Position numbers and translations under genes: made by a program. Positions 35,529 through 44,739 of a DNA stretch of 64,000 nt are shown here, in pieces. The stretch is taken from contig VGDZ01000002.1 in the NCBI GenBank assembly GCA_016869515.1, forward strand, positions 53,418 to 117,417. The letters run 5' to 3'. Origin of the DNA: Alphaproteobacteria bacterium (GTDB lineage: Bacteria > Pseudomonadota > Alphaproteobacteria > VGDZ01). How positions within the stretch are numbered: position 1 is the stretch's first letter; every line of letters starts with the position of its first letter. Below the pieces are notes generated by a model that saw nothing but the letters and a program-made list of their open reading frames with translations, made no database searches and was not told the origin of the DNA.

Positions 35529-36153
35529 AGTCGATATCGGACCCCGAACGGCGGGAAAAGAAGCGGCATTTGAGCCAAGCGCCGTCGGCTTCCGCATACC
35601 ACACCTCGCAGCGGATATCGCCGTCGACCCGGTAATGTCGCGCCATCGCCTGCCCCGCGCCGCGCGCCACCGCCTCGTTGCCCATGCGCCGCACTTCGAC
35701 CTCGGCAAGCCGCCCCGACTGCGCGTTGAGCCAAGGCCGGCGGCCGAGCGCCGCCTCGTCCCACCAGGTGGAGGCCGTGACTGTCGGCGGCAACAGCGCC
35801 TCGCCTTCATGCGTGCGCAGCCGGAAGCCGGCGGGTTCGGCCGCGCCGTTCAGCCAGGTGACGCGCCCGTCGTCGTCGGTCCGCGCCTCGAAAGCGACCA
35901 GGCGTGGACCCTCGCGCCGCTCTTGCGCGTGATGGCGATAGCGATAGATCGGCAGGCCCAAAAGCCGCACCGTCAGTTCGACGTCGATCGCGGCCGCGAC
36001 GGACTCGCCCTGGCGCATAAGGCTGATACGGTGACGGCCGATGCGTTCGCCCTTGCGCCAAACGGCGAAAGACAACTCCGTTCCCGCAGCCGCGGCCGGC
36101 CACGGCCACGTCGCCGCGGCGGCCAACAGCGTTCGGCGATCGATCCCCTGCAC
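35515..36153 (-). CDS. DUF6134 family exported protein
   Basis: A 212-residue protein with a twin-arginine-like start (DRRTLLAAAATWPWPAAAA), suggesting export by Tat, and a beta-rich body with repeated strand patterns such as LSFAVWRKGERIGRHRISLM and YRVDGDIRCEVWYAEADGAW. This is the DUF6134 profile: small extracytoplasmic proteins of unknown role. The GTG at 36153 is the only start before an in-frame upstream stop. The gene is divergent from the NUDIX operon and overlaps the MetE-like gene. Confidence 0.75.
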   Translation of the reverse strand: MQGIDRRTLLAAAATWPWPAAAAGTELSFAVWRKGERIGRHRISLMRQGESVAAAIDVELTVRLLGLPIYRYRHHAQERREGPRLVAFEARTDDDGRVTWLNGAAEPAGFRLRTHEGEALLPPTVTASTWWDEAALGRRPWLNAQSGRLAEVEVRRMGNEAVARGAGQAMARHYRVDGDIRCEVWYAEADGAWLKCRFFSRRSGSDIDYVRD

Positions 36154-36208
36154 GGGATCATCTTACGCGGCAACGGCTTCGGGTCTACACTCGGTCGACG
36201 GAGAAACC

Positions 36209-36814
36209 ATGAATCGAGATCGAGTCGAATTGCTGGACCACGCGGTGATGGCCAAGGGGTTCTATCGCTACGAGAAGTTCGGCCTCAGCCACGACCTGTT
36301 CGGCGGCGGGCATACCGCGCGGATCGAGCGCGAGGTGCTGATCCGGCCGCACGCCGTCGGCGTTTTGCCCTACGATCCGGTGCGCGATCGGGTGGTGCTG
36401 ATCGAGCTGTTCCGCATCGGCGCCTATGCCGCGCGCGACGCCAACCCGTGGACTATCGAGATCGCCGCCGGCATGGTCGAGGAAGGCGAGAGCCTTGAGG
36501 ACGTGGCCCGGCGCGAGACGCAGGAAGAATGCGGCGTGGCGCTGAACGGGTCGCTCGAATACATCACCGAATTCTACACCTCGCCCGGCGGCTGCACCGA
36601 GCGCTGCGCGCTCTATTGCGGGCAAGTCGACGCCGGACGAGTCGACGGAATCCATGGCCTCAAGGAGGAACACGAGGACATCCGCGTCTTCGCGCCGCGC
36701 TTCGAGGAAGCGATGGCGATGATCGCCGACGGCCGGATTCGCGTCAGCCACATCCTCATCAGCCTCTACTGGCTGGCGCTCAACCGGCCGCGTCTGCGCG
36801 AGACTTGGCGATGA
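36209..36814 (+). CDS. NUDIX hydrolase (ADP-ribose pyrophosphatase type)
   Basis: The 201-residue protein has a complete Nudix box at about 88-110 (GMVEEGESLEDVARRETQEE and following CGV) matching GX5EX7REUXEEXGU, and the ADPRase-type stretches GVLPYDPVRDRVVLIELFRIG and EYITEFYTSPGGCTER. It probably hydrolyses ADP-ribose or another nucleoside diphosphate sugar. ATG at 36209 follows GGAG and fits the family N terminus. It overlaps the next gene by four bases (ATGA), forming an operon with a DUF1194 protein and a P450, though the functional link is unclear. Confidence 0.92.
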   Translation: MNRDRVELLDHAVMAKGFYRYEKFGLSHDLFGGGHTARIEREVLIRPHAVGVLPYDPVRDRVVLIELFRIGAYAARDANPWTIEIAAGMVEEGESLEDVARRETQEECGVALNGSLEYITEFYTSPGGCTERCALYCGQVDAGRVDGIHGLKEEHEDIRVFAPRFEEAMAMIADGRIRVSHILISLYWLALNRPRLRETWR

Positions 36815-37518
36815 TCCGGCGCTGGTTGCTGGCGATCCTGTTGGCGGCGCCGCTGGCGGCTTCGCAGGCGGCCGAGCCGATCGATCTCGAATTGGCCTTG
36901 ATGGTCGACGTTTCGCTGTCGATCGACGAGGAGGAATACCGCCTGCAGCGCAACGGCTATGTCCGCGCCTTCCGCAATCCCGCCGTCCAGCACGCCATCG
37001 GCCAAGGCCGCCGGCGCGCGGTGGCGGTGATGTACGCCGAATGGGCCGACTACGCGGTGCAAGACGTGGTGGTCGAGTGGACGCTGTTGCGCTCGCCGAC
37101 CGATGCCAATGCCTTCGCCGACCGGCTGGAAAGGGCGCGGCCGCGGCACAGCGCCGGCTCGACCTCGCTTTCGGGCGCGATCGACTTCGCCGCCCGTCAA
37201 TTCGGCCGCGCCGGCTATGTCGGCCAGCGCCGCGTGATCGACATCTCGGGCGACGGCATGAACAATTCCGGCCGCGATCCGCGTTTCGCCCGCGACGATG
37301 CCGTGCGCCAGGGCATCGTCATCAACGGCGTCGCCATCCTGACCGAGGTGGCGACGCTGGACGACTACTACCAGCGCTATGTCGCCGGCGGCGACGGCGC
37401 GTTCGTGGTCGGGGCGCGCGATTTCGGCGACTTCGCCCGCGCCATTCTCGGCAAGCTGGCGCGCGAGATTTCGGGCCGCCCGCTCGACGGCGACACCATG
37501 CTGGCCGAAGCGCCGTGA
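36811..37518 (+). CDS. DUF1194 exported von Willebrand A-like protein
   Basis: A 235-residue protein with a signal peptide (MIRRWLLAILLAAPLAASQA) and the DUF1194 domain: a von Willebrand factor A-type fold with a MIDAS DxSxS at D33-S35-S37 (ALMVDVSLSIDEEEY). RRVIDISGDGMNNSGRDPR carries the metal-side residues. It should act outside the inner membrane, probably in protein-protein contacts. Start and stop overlap the neighbours on both sides (ATGA, GTGA), so it is co-translated with the NUDIX hydrolase and the P450. No known partner explains the combination. Confidence 0.88.
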   Translation: MIRRWLLAILLAAPLAASQAAEPIDLELALMVDVSLSIDEEEYRLQRNGYVRAFRNPAVQHAIGQGRRRAVAVMYAEWADYAVQDVVVEWTLLRSPTDANAFADRLERARPRHSAGSTSLSGAIDFAARQFGRAGYVGQRRVIDISGDGMNNSGRDPRFARDDAVRQGIVINGVAILTEVATLDDYYQRYVAGGDGAFVVGARDFGDFARAILGKLAREISGRPLDGDTMLAEAP

Positions 37519-38750
37519 GCGCGGATCCGGCCGCGGCCGCGCGCGGCTTCGATCTGCGCGCCATCGGCCGCGATTTCCTCGACGACCCCTACCCGACCTA
37601 TCGCCTGCTGCGGACCCACGACCCGGTGCATCGCAATCCGGACGGCAGCTATTTCTTGACCCGCTGGCGCGATCTCGACCGGGTCTATCGCGACAATGCC
37701 CGCTTCAGTTCGGACAAGAAGGCCGAGTTTCGGCCCAAATTCGGCGACAGCCCGCTCTATCTGCACCACACCACCAGCCTGGTGTTCAACGATCCGCCGC
37801 TGCATACCCGCGTCCGCAGGCTGCTGGCGCCGGCCTTCACGCCGCGGGCGCTTGGGCTGCTCGAAACCAAGTTCGTCGCCCTGGTCGATGGGCTGCTCGA
37901 CCGCGCCGAGACCCGCGGCGGCATGGACACGATCGCGGATTATGCCGCGGCGCTGCCGGTCGAGATCGTCGGCGACATGCTGGGCGTGCCGCGCGAAGAA
38001 CGCGGCCCCTTGCGCGAATGGTCGCTGTCGATCCTGGGCGCGCTGGAGCCGGTTCCCAGCCCGGCGGCGCTCGATTGGGGCAACCGCTCGGTGCGCGATT
38101 TCACCGACTACCTGACTCGGCACATCGCCCGCTTCCGCGCCGATCCCGGCCTGGTCGACCGGCTGGGCATGGGCGAGGTCATGGCCATGCTGCTGGCCGA
38201 AAGCAAGGACGGAGACCGCCTGACCGACGTCGAGCTGATCCAGAACTGCATCTTCATCCTCAACGCCGGGCACGAGACCACCGCCAACCTGATCGGCAAC
38301 GGCATCGCGCTGTTGATCGACCACCCGGAGCAGATGGCGCGGCTGCGCGCCGATCCCGGGCTGATCCGGTCGGCGGTCGAGGAAATGCTGCGCTACGAGA
38401 GTTCCAACCAGCTCGGCAACCGCCGCGCCACCGAAGATGTCGAGATCGGCGGCGTCGCCATGCCGGCCGGGACTTTCATCACCCTCGGCATTGGCGCCGC
38501 CAATCGCGATCCCGAGGAATTCGCCGATCCCGAGCGCTTCGACATCGGCCGCGCGCCCAATCGCCACCTCGCCTTCGGCGGCGGCATCCATGCCTGCGCC
38601 GGCATGAGCCTGGCGCGGCTGGAGGGCCGCATCGCCATCGAGCGCCTGCTGGCGCGGTTCGGTCGCATCGAGCGCACCGGCGCGCCCAAGCGCGGCGGGC
38701 GGGCACGCTTCCGCGGCTATCTCAGCTACCCGTTGAGCCTCGGCCGCTGA
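37515..38750 (+). CDS. cytochrome P450
   Basis: A 411-residue bacterial class I P450. AGHETT at 251-256 is the oxygen-activating I-helix, EMLR (E290-R293) the ExxR pair, and FGGGIHACAG with C361 the haem thiolate. The early HTRVRRLLAPAFTPR matches the haem-proximal C helix. It should hydroxylate a small organic molecule using a ferredoxin/reductase pair; substrate unknown. GTG at 37515 overlaps the DUF1194 stop. Its stop abuts the convergent MBL gene without a gap. The ferredoxin-NADP reductase 7.5 kb away (46199) could supply electrons, but this is speculative. Confidence 0.93.
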   Translation: MSADPAAAARGFDLRAIGRDFLDDPYPTYRLLRTHDPVHRNPDGSYFLTRWRDLDRVYRDNARFSSDKKAEFRPKFGDSPLYLHHTTSLVFNDPPLHTRVRRLLAPAFTPRALGLLETKFVALVDGLLDRAETRGGMDTIADYAAALPVEIVGDMLGVPREERGPLREWSLSILGALEPVPSPAALDWGNRSVRDFTDYLTRHIARFRADPGLVDRLGMGEVMAMLLAESKDGDRLTDVELIQNCIFILNAGHETTANLIGNGIALLIDHPEQMARLRADPGLIRSAVEEMLRYESSNQLGNRRATEDVEIGGVAMPAGTFITLGIGAANRDPEEFADPERFDIGRAPNRHLAFGGGIHACAGMSLARLEGRIAIERLLARFGRIERTGAPKRGGRARFRGYLSYPLSLGR

Positions 38751-39514
38751 TCAGGCCTCGGCATCGAGCGTCATGCCGTCCCAGCCGGGCTCGACTCCGG
38801 GCGGCAGGCGCTTGGCCAGATCGGCATAATCCAACAAGCCCGACATGTGGGTGAGGATGGCGCGCTCGGGCTTGACCCGCGCGATCCATTCCAGCACCGG
38901 CTCGACCAGGGCATGGGTCGGGTGATAGGGCGCGAAGCGCAGCGCCGCCACGATCCAGGTGCGCACGCCTTTCAACGCCTCGAAGGCCGGCTCGGGCAGG
39001 CGGATCAGATCGGTCGAATAGGCCAAATCGCCGAAACGATAGCCCAGCGAGACCACGTTGCCGTGATCCTGCTCGAACGGAATCACCTTCAGATCGCCGA
39101 TCTGAAACGGGCCGGCGACGTCATGTGCCACCAGCAGCGGCTTGTAGTGTTCGATCTCCTCGAAGACGTAGCCGAAGCGCGCCTTGAAGCGCCGCCACAT
39201 GTCGGGCCGGGCATAACCGTCGCAGGGCCGGCCGCGCCGGTGCACCGGCCAGCGCAGGTCGTCGACGCCATGGATGTGGTCGGCATGGTCGTGGGTGTAG
39301 AGCACGGCGTCGATCGACTTGATGCCGGCGTCCAGGCACTGCACGCGCATGTCGGGCGAGGTGTCGACCAGGATCGAGGTGGTCGGGGTCTGGACGTGGA
39401 TCGAGGCACGGCGGCGGCGATTGCGCGGATTGGCGGGATCGCTTTGGCCCCAGTCCTCGCCGATATGCGGATTGCCGCCCGAACCGCCGCAACCCAACAC
39501 CGTGACCTGGAGCT

Positions 39515-39518
<4 letters not shown>
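38751..39518 (-). CDS. MBL-fold hydrolase (PhnP-like phosphodiesterase family)
   Basis: A 255-residue metallo-beta-lactamase fold enzyme. LGCGGSGGNPHIGEDWG at the N terminus and H76-D-H78-A-D80-H81 (YTHDHADHIHGVDDLRW) form the di-metal site. The family (PhnP/RNase Z-like) cleaves cyclic phosphate diesters. It is the last gene of the tmk-holB-metG-tatD-MBL series, a common alphaproteobacterial order. ATG at 39518 overlaps the TatD gene stop by four bases. It converges on the P450 gene with no space between the stops. Confidence 0.9.
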
Positions 39519-40274
<756 letters not shown>

Positions 40275-40288
<14 letters not shown>

Positions 40289-41834
40289 CGGCGGCGGCGC
40301 CTTCCTCGACGAAGCGCGGAAACAGGGCGGTGGGCGCCGGCAGCGCCGTGCCCGGTGCCAACCGCCGGGCCAGCGCCGCGAAATCGCGCGCCCCCTCGCC
40401 CTGGCCCAGCGCCGCCAGCAGCTTGGCGCCCGAACCCGGCATGACCGGCTGCACCAGGATGCCGAGATGGCGCAACACCTCGGCGGCGACGTAAAGCACC
40501 GTCGCCATGCGCGCCGGATCGGCGGTCTTCAGCTTCCACGGCGCCTGGGCGTTGATGTAGCGATCGGCCTCGCCGATCACGGCCCACAGCCGCTCGAGCA
40601 TGGCATGCGGCGCCGGTACCGCCATGTCGGCGCGGCAGCCCGCCAGCAGCGCGCTTGCCTTGTCCAGCAGCGCGCTGTCCTCGGCCGAAAACGCGCCGGG
40701 TGCCGGCGCCTTGGCCTCGCAATTGCGCTGAATCTGGGTCAGCACGCGCTGCGCCAGATTGCCCAAGCCGTTGGCGAGGTCGCCGTTGATGCGTCCGACC
40801 ATGGCGCGGTGCGAGAAGTCCCCATCCTGGCCGAAGGGCAGTTCGCGCAAGAGGAAATAGCGCACCGGATCGAGGCCGTATTTGCGCGCCGTCGCCACCG
40901 GTTCGATGACGTTGCCCAGCGACTTGGACATCTTCTGGCCTTCGATCGTCCACCAGCCATGGGCGAAGACGCGCTTGGGCGGCTCGACCCCGGCCGCCAT
41001 CAGGAAGGCCGGCCAATAGACGGTGTGGAAGCGGACGATGTCCTTGCCGACCATGTGCATGTCGGCCGGCCAATAGCGGCGATAGGACGGCGTCGCTTCG
41101 TCGGGATAACCCACCGCGGTGATGTAATTGGTCAGCGCGTCCAGCCAGACATACATGATGTGCTTGGGATCGTTCGGCACCTTGACGCCCCAAGAGAACG
41201 AGGTGCGGCTGACCGAAAGGTCCTTGAGTCCGGATTTGACGAAACTGATGACCTCGTTGCGGCGGCTGTCGGGGGCGATGAAATCGGGCCGCTCGGCATA
41301 GAGCTTGAGCAGCCGGTCCTGCCAGGCCGAGAGGCGGAAGAAATAGGACGGCTCCTTGACCCATTCGACCTCGGCGCCCGAGGGCGCGCGGCGCTTGCCG
41401 TCGGGACCCAGGGTCAGCTCGTCCTCGCCGTAGAACGCCTCGTCGCGCACCGCGTACCAGCCTTCGTAGGCGCCGAGGTAGATCTCGCCGCGCTCGACCA
41501 GCTTCTGCCACAGCGCCTGGCAGGCGCGCAGATGCCGCGGCTCGGTGGTGCGGATGAAGTCGTCGTTGGAGATGTCGAGCTGGGTCATCAGCGCGCGGAA
41601 CGAATCCGACAGCCGGTCGCAGAACGCTTGGGGTGCCTCGCCCGCCGCCGCCGCCGCCTTCTCAACCTTCTGGCCGTGCTCGTCGGTGCCGGTGAGGAAA
41701 TGCACCGTCCGCCCGTCCAGGCGATGGAAGCGGGCGATGGCGTCGCACACCACGGTGGTATAGGCGTGGCCGATATGGGGCACGTCGTTGACGTAGTAGA
41801 TCGGCGTGGTGATGTAGAAGCGCTCGGCGCTCAT
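40275..41834 (-). CDS. metG: methionyl-tRNA synthetase
   Basis: The 519-residue class Ia synthetase has HIGH in YYVNDVPHIGHAYTTV (about residues 21-24) and KMSKS in GQKMSKSLGNVIEP. TGTDEHGQKVEKAA and WKLKTADPARM match MetRS of the short, single-zinc or zinc-free type without the C-terminal dimerisation domain. It charges tRNA-Met. ATG at 41834 overlaps the holB stop by four bases, and the 3' end overlaps the TatD gene start by 14. The tmk-holB-metG-tatD order is typical for the class. Confidence 0.97.
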
Positions 41835-42976
41835 GCTGGGGCTCCGCCGCGCGCGGCCCGCTCCAGCGCGCCGAAGGCGGCCAGCAGCGTCTGCTTGCGG
41901 TCGAGGTTGACCGCATCGGCGCGGTCGAACAGGCGGGCGAGCTTTTCCCACAGCTCGACCCAGCGATCAAGGCTCTGCGCGCCGACCAGCCGCGCCATCG
42001 CCGCATCCTCGCCGGGCAGAACCTCGGCGCCGGCGCCGAGCGCGCCGAACCGCGCCAGTCGCGCCAGCCAACCCAGCAGCAGATCGACCAGGGTGGCGTA
42101 GCCGCCATCCTGGTCGCGACGCGCCAGCCGGTCGCCCAGCGCGTGCAGCGCCCCGGCATCGAGCCGCGGCAAGGACTCGATCAAGCCGATCAGTTCGCGG
42201 TAAAGCGCGACCCCGCCGGCGCCGTGCAGCGCCGCGGCGCGCCCCGGCCGGCCCTCGGCCAGCCCGATCAGGGCCTGGCGCTGGTCGGGATCGAGGTCCG
42301 GCAAGAGCCGCGACAGCACCTGGTCCATCGCCGCCGGCCGCAAGGGCCTCAGCGACAACACCGCGCAGCGCGAACGGATGGTGGCAAGCTGGCGGCCGGG
42401 CGCGTGACAAACCAAAAGCAGGAGCGCGCGCTTGGGCGGCTCTTCGAGGGTCTTGAGCAGGGCATTGGCGGCGTTTCGGTTCATCTGGTCGAGGGCGTCG
42501 ATCACCGCCACCCGCCAAGCACCCTCGCCCGCGGTCTTGGTAAAAAACTCCTTCATCCGGCGCGCTTCGTGGATCCGGATTTCGGTGAAAAACCGGCCGG
42601 ACTTTTCGTTCCAGCCGCGCTCGACCGCGCACAGATCGGCATGCCCCAGTGCCGCCACCCGCCGGAACACCGGATCCTCCGGCGCCACCTGCAGCGAGGT
42701 CGCTGGCGGCGGCGCGCCGAACAGGCCCTCGCCCGCACCGCCTTGCTCGCCCTGCTTGAGCACGAAGCGGGCGAAGCGATAGGCCAGCGTCGCCTTGCCG
42801 ATGCCCGACGGCCCCGCCAGCATCAGCGCATGCGGCATGCGGCCGCTGTTCCACAGCGCCAGCAGCCGCGCCTCGGCCTCCTCGTGACCCCACAGCGCCG
42901 CGGCATGGCGCGGGCCGTAGCCGTCGAAGTCCTCGGCCGGGACTTCGTTCGGATCGACCGCGCGGGCGCGACTCAT
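41831..42976 (-). CDS. holB: DNA polymerase III subunit delta'
   Basis: A 381-residue AAA+ clamp-loader subunit. The P-loop is GPSGIGKATLAYRFARF (about 55-71), and the sensor/SRC region is LATIRSRCAVLSLRP. MNRNAANALLKTLEEPPKRALLLLVCHAP is the signature of delta'. It assembles with tau/gamma and delta to load the sliding clamp. The start overlaps the tmk stop (ATGA) and the end overlaps metG. The usual zinc-module cysteines of enterobacterial delta' are not evident. Confidence 0.92.
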   Translation of the reverse strand: MSRARAVDPNEVPAEDFDGYGPRHAAALWGHEEAEARLLALWNSGRMPHALMLAGPSGIGKATLAYRFARFVLKQGEQGGAGEGLFGAPPPATSLQVAPEDPVFRRVAALGHADLCAVERGWNEKSGRFFTEIRIHEARRMKEFFTKTAGEGAWRVAVIDALDQMNRNAANALLKTLEEPPKRALLLLVCHAPGRQLATIRSRCAVLSLRPLRPAAMDQVLSRLLPDLDPDQRQALIGLAEGRPGRAAALHGAGGVALYRELIGLIESLPRLDAGALHALGDRLARRDQDGGYATLVDLLLGWLARLARFGALGAGAEVLPGEDAAMARLVGAQSLDRWVELWEKLARLFDRADAVNLDRKQTLLAAFGALERAARGGAPA

Positions 42977-43605
42977 CGGCCGAGCCGTTCGCGCACCTGC
43001 GCCCGCAGTGCGGCAAAGACCGCATCGGGTTCGGCGCTGGCGTCGATCACCGCGCAGCGTTCGCGCTCGGTCGCGGCGATGGCCAGAAATCCCTGCCGCA
43101 GGCGCTCGTGAAAGGCGCGGTCCATGCGCTCGTAGCGGTCCTCGCCGCCGCCGCGCGCCGATGCGCGCCTGAGGCCAAGCTCGACCGGCAGATCGAGGAT
43201 CAGGGTCAGGTCGGGCTTGAACTCGCCCAGCACCAGGCGATGCAGACGTGCGATCGATTCGCGGCCGAGTTGGTGGCCGAAGCCCTGATAGGCCGCGGTC
43301 GAATCGGCGAAACGATCGCAGATCACCCAGCGACCCGCGGCCAGTGCCGGCTCGATCCGGCTACGGACATGATCGAGCCTGGCCGCGTAGTGCAGCAGGG
43401 CCTCGCTCCACGGTTGCCAGCGCTCGACCGCGCCGCCGACCAAGAGGCCGCGAATGGCCTCGGCGCCGGGCGTGCCGCCGGGTTCGCGGGTCAAGTCGAC
43501 TTCGAGGCCGGAGGCGGCCAGCTCGACCGCCAGCCGCTTGGCCTGGGTCGATTTGCCGCCGCCCTCGCCGCCCTCGAAAGTGATGAACTTGCCGCGCGTT
43601 GTCAT
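42973..43605 (-). CDS. tmk: thymidylate kinase
   Basis: The 210-residue kinase phosphorylates dTMP to dTDP. The P-loop is FEGGEGGGKSTQAKRL (about 9-24), the DR(Y/F) motif is ICDRFADSTAAYQG, and DLTREPGGTPGAEAIR is the nucleoside-binding segment. The lid contains RASARGGGEDRYERM. ATG at 43605 gives the standard N terminus. It opens the tmk-holB-metG series, with coupled overlaps throughout. Confidence 0.96.
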   Translation of the reverse strand: MTTRGKFITFEGGEGGGKSTQAKRLAVELAASGLEVDLTREPGGTPGAEAIRGLLVGGAVERWQPWSEALLHYAARLDHVRSRIEPALAAGRWVICDRFADSTAAYQGFGHQLGRESIARLHRLVLGEFKPDLTLILDLPVELGLRRASARGGGEDRYERMDRAFHERLRQGFLAIAATERERCAVIDASAEPDAVFAALRAQVRERLGR

Positions 43606-43640
43606 GCCGGGCGCAGACTACGCGAACCGGGCCAAAGGCT

Positions 43641-44591
43641 CTATCCCTGCAACGCCTTCCACATCTCCACGTCGCGCGCCTTGGTCCAAATGCGCGGATG
43701 GTCGATGCCGCTGGCCTCGTCATAGGCGCGGCTGACGTCGAAGGGCAGGCAATGCTCGAAAATGCCCCAATGGCCGTAATCCGGTTCCAGCACCTTGCGG
43801 CAGCTATCGAACAATTGCTTGAGGTTCTGGCCGGCCGAAACTCCGCGCCGGGCCGTATCGAGCAGGGTCTGGACGAAACCTTGGGTCGAGGCGATCGCCG
43901 CCAGACAGGCCTTGGGCGAAGTCAGCGCCGGTCCGCGGCCGGGCACCAGCACCCGCGGCTCGAGCGCCTTGAGCCGGTCGAGCGTCTGCACCCACTGGCC
44001 GAGATGGGCGTCGCCGGCATAGGGCGTGGCGCCGTTCTCGACCAGATCGCCCGCGAACAGCACGCGTTCCTTGGGCAGCCAGGCGACAGTGTCGCCCTTG
44101 GTGTGGCCGGCGCCGAGATGCATCAACTGCACCTCGGTCTTGCCCAGCCACAGGGTCAGCCTGCCCTCGAACACCAGATTGGGCCAGGTCAGGCCGGGCA
44201 CGCTTTCGACCGCCTGGAACAGCCGCGGAAAGCGCCAGACTTCGGAGGCGAAATCCTGGCGGCCGCGTTCCTTGATCAGGTCGTAGGTGCCTTGGCTGGC
44301 GACGACATAGGGCGCCTTGTAGGCCGAGGCGCCCATCACCCGCACGGCATGATAGTGCGTCAGCACGACATACTTGAGCGGCGCCTTGGTCCGCTTGCGC
44401 ACCCGCGCGATCAGGTCCCGTGCCGCCACCGGCGTGGCGCGGGTGTCCAGCACCATCACCGCGTCCTCGCCGACGATCACCCCCGAGGTCGGATCGCTTT
44501 CGGCCTCGTAGGCCCAGCAATGCGGCGAGATGCGAGTGAAGGCGATCTTCTTCTCGGTCATGTCGCCGCGCGAGGCGAAGGCTTTGGTCAT
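43641..44591 (-). CDS. MBL-fold protein with altered metal motif (HYHAVR)
   Basis: A 316-residue metallo-beta-lactamase-like protein of the quinoprotein-relay/SoxH type. The first metal motif reads H79-Y-H81-A-V-R, whereas the family normally has HxHxDH; later motifs HLGAGHTKGDTVAWLP and VLFAGDLVE are normal. The lack of the aspartate and third histidine suggests mono-metal binding or a changed activity. The start at 44591 is decided by AAGGAG seven bases upstream; a later ATG (MTEKK) has no ribosome site. No signal peptide. It lies upstream of tmk on the same strand, but probably in its own unit. Confidence 0.8.
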   Translation of the reverse strand: MTKAFASRGDMTEKKIAFTRISPHCWAYEAESDPTSGVIVGEDAVMVLDTRATPVAARDLIARVRKRTKAPLKYVVLTHYHAVRVMGASAYKAPYVVASQGTYDLIKERGRQDFASEVWRFPRLFQAVESVPGLTWPNLVFEGRLTLWLGKTEVQLMHLGAGHTKGDTVAWLPKERVLFAGDLVENGATPYAGDAHLGQWVQTLDRLKALEPRVLVPGRGPALTSPKACLAAIASTQGFVQTLLDTARRGVSAGQNLKQLFDSCRKVLEPDYGHWGIFEHCLPFDVSRAYDEASGIDHPRIWTKARDVEMWKALQG

Positions 44592-44739
44592 GGTTCGGCT
44601 CCTTGCCGGATAGCTAGCCTTTTGCCTAGCGCGCGCCAAGACCAATCCTTCGGTCACGCATGAACGCTGCCGGCCCGCCTGGCAATACCCCGGCGAGTGC
44701 GATAGACAACCGCCTATCCACTTCAGGGACGACGGGCCT

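Noticed and set aside
36529-37518. A 329-residue version of the DUF1194 protein with an extended N terminus
   Set aside because: The extra residues are the NUDIX gene read out of frame. ATG at 36811 gives a signal peptide and an ATGA overlap.
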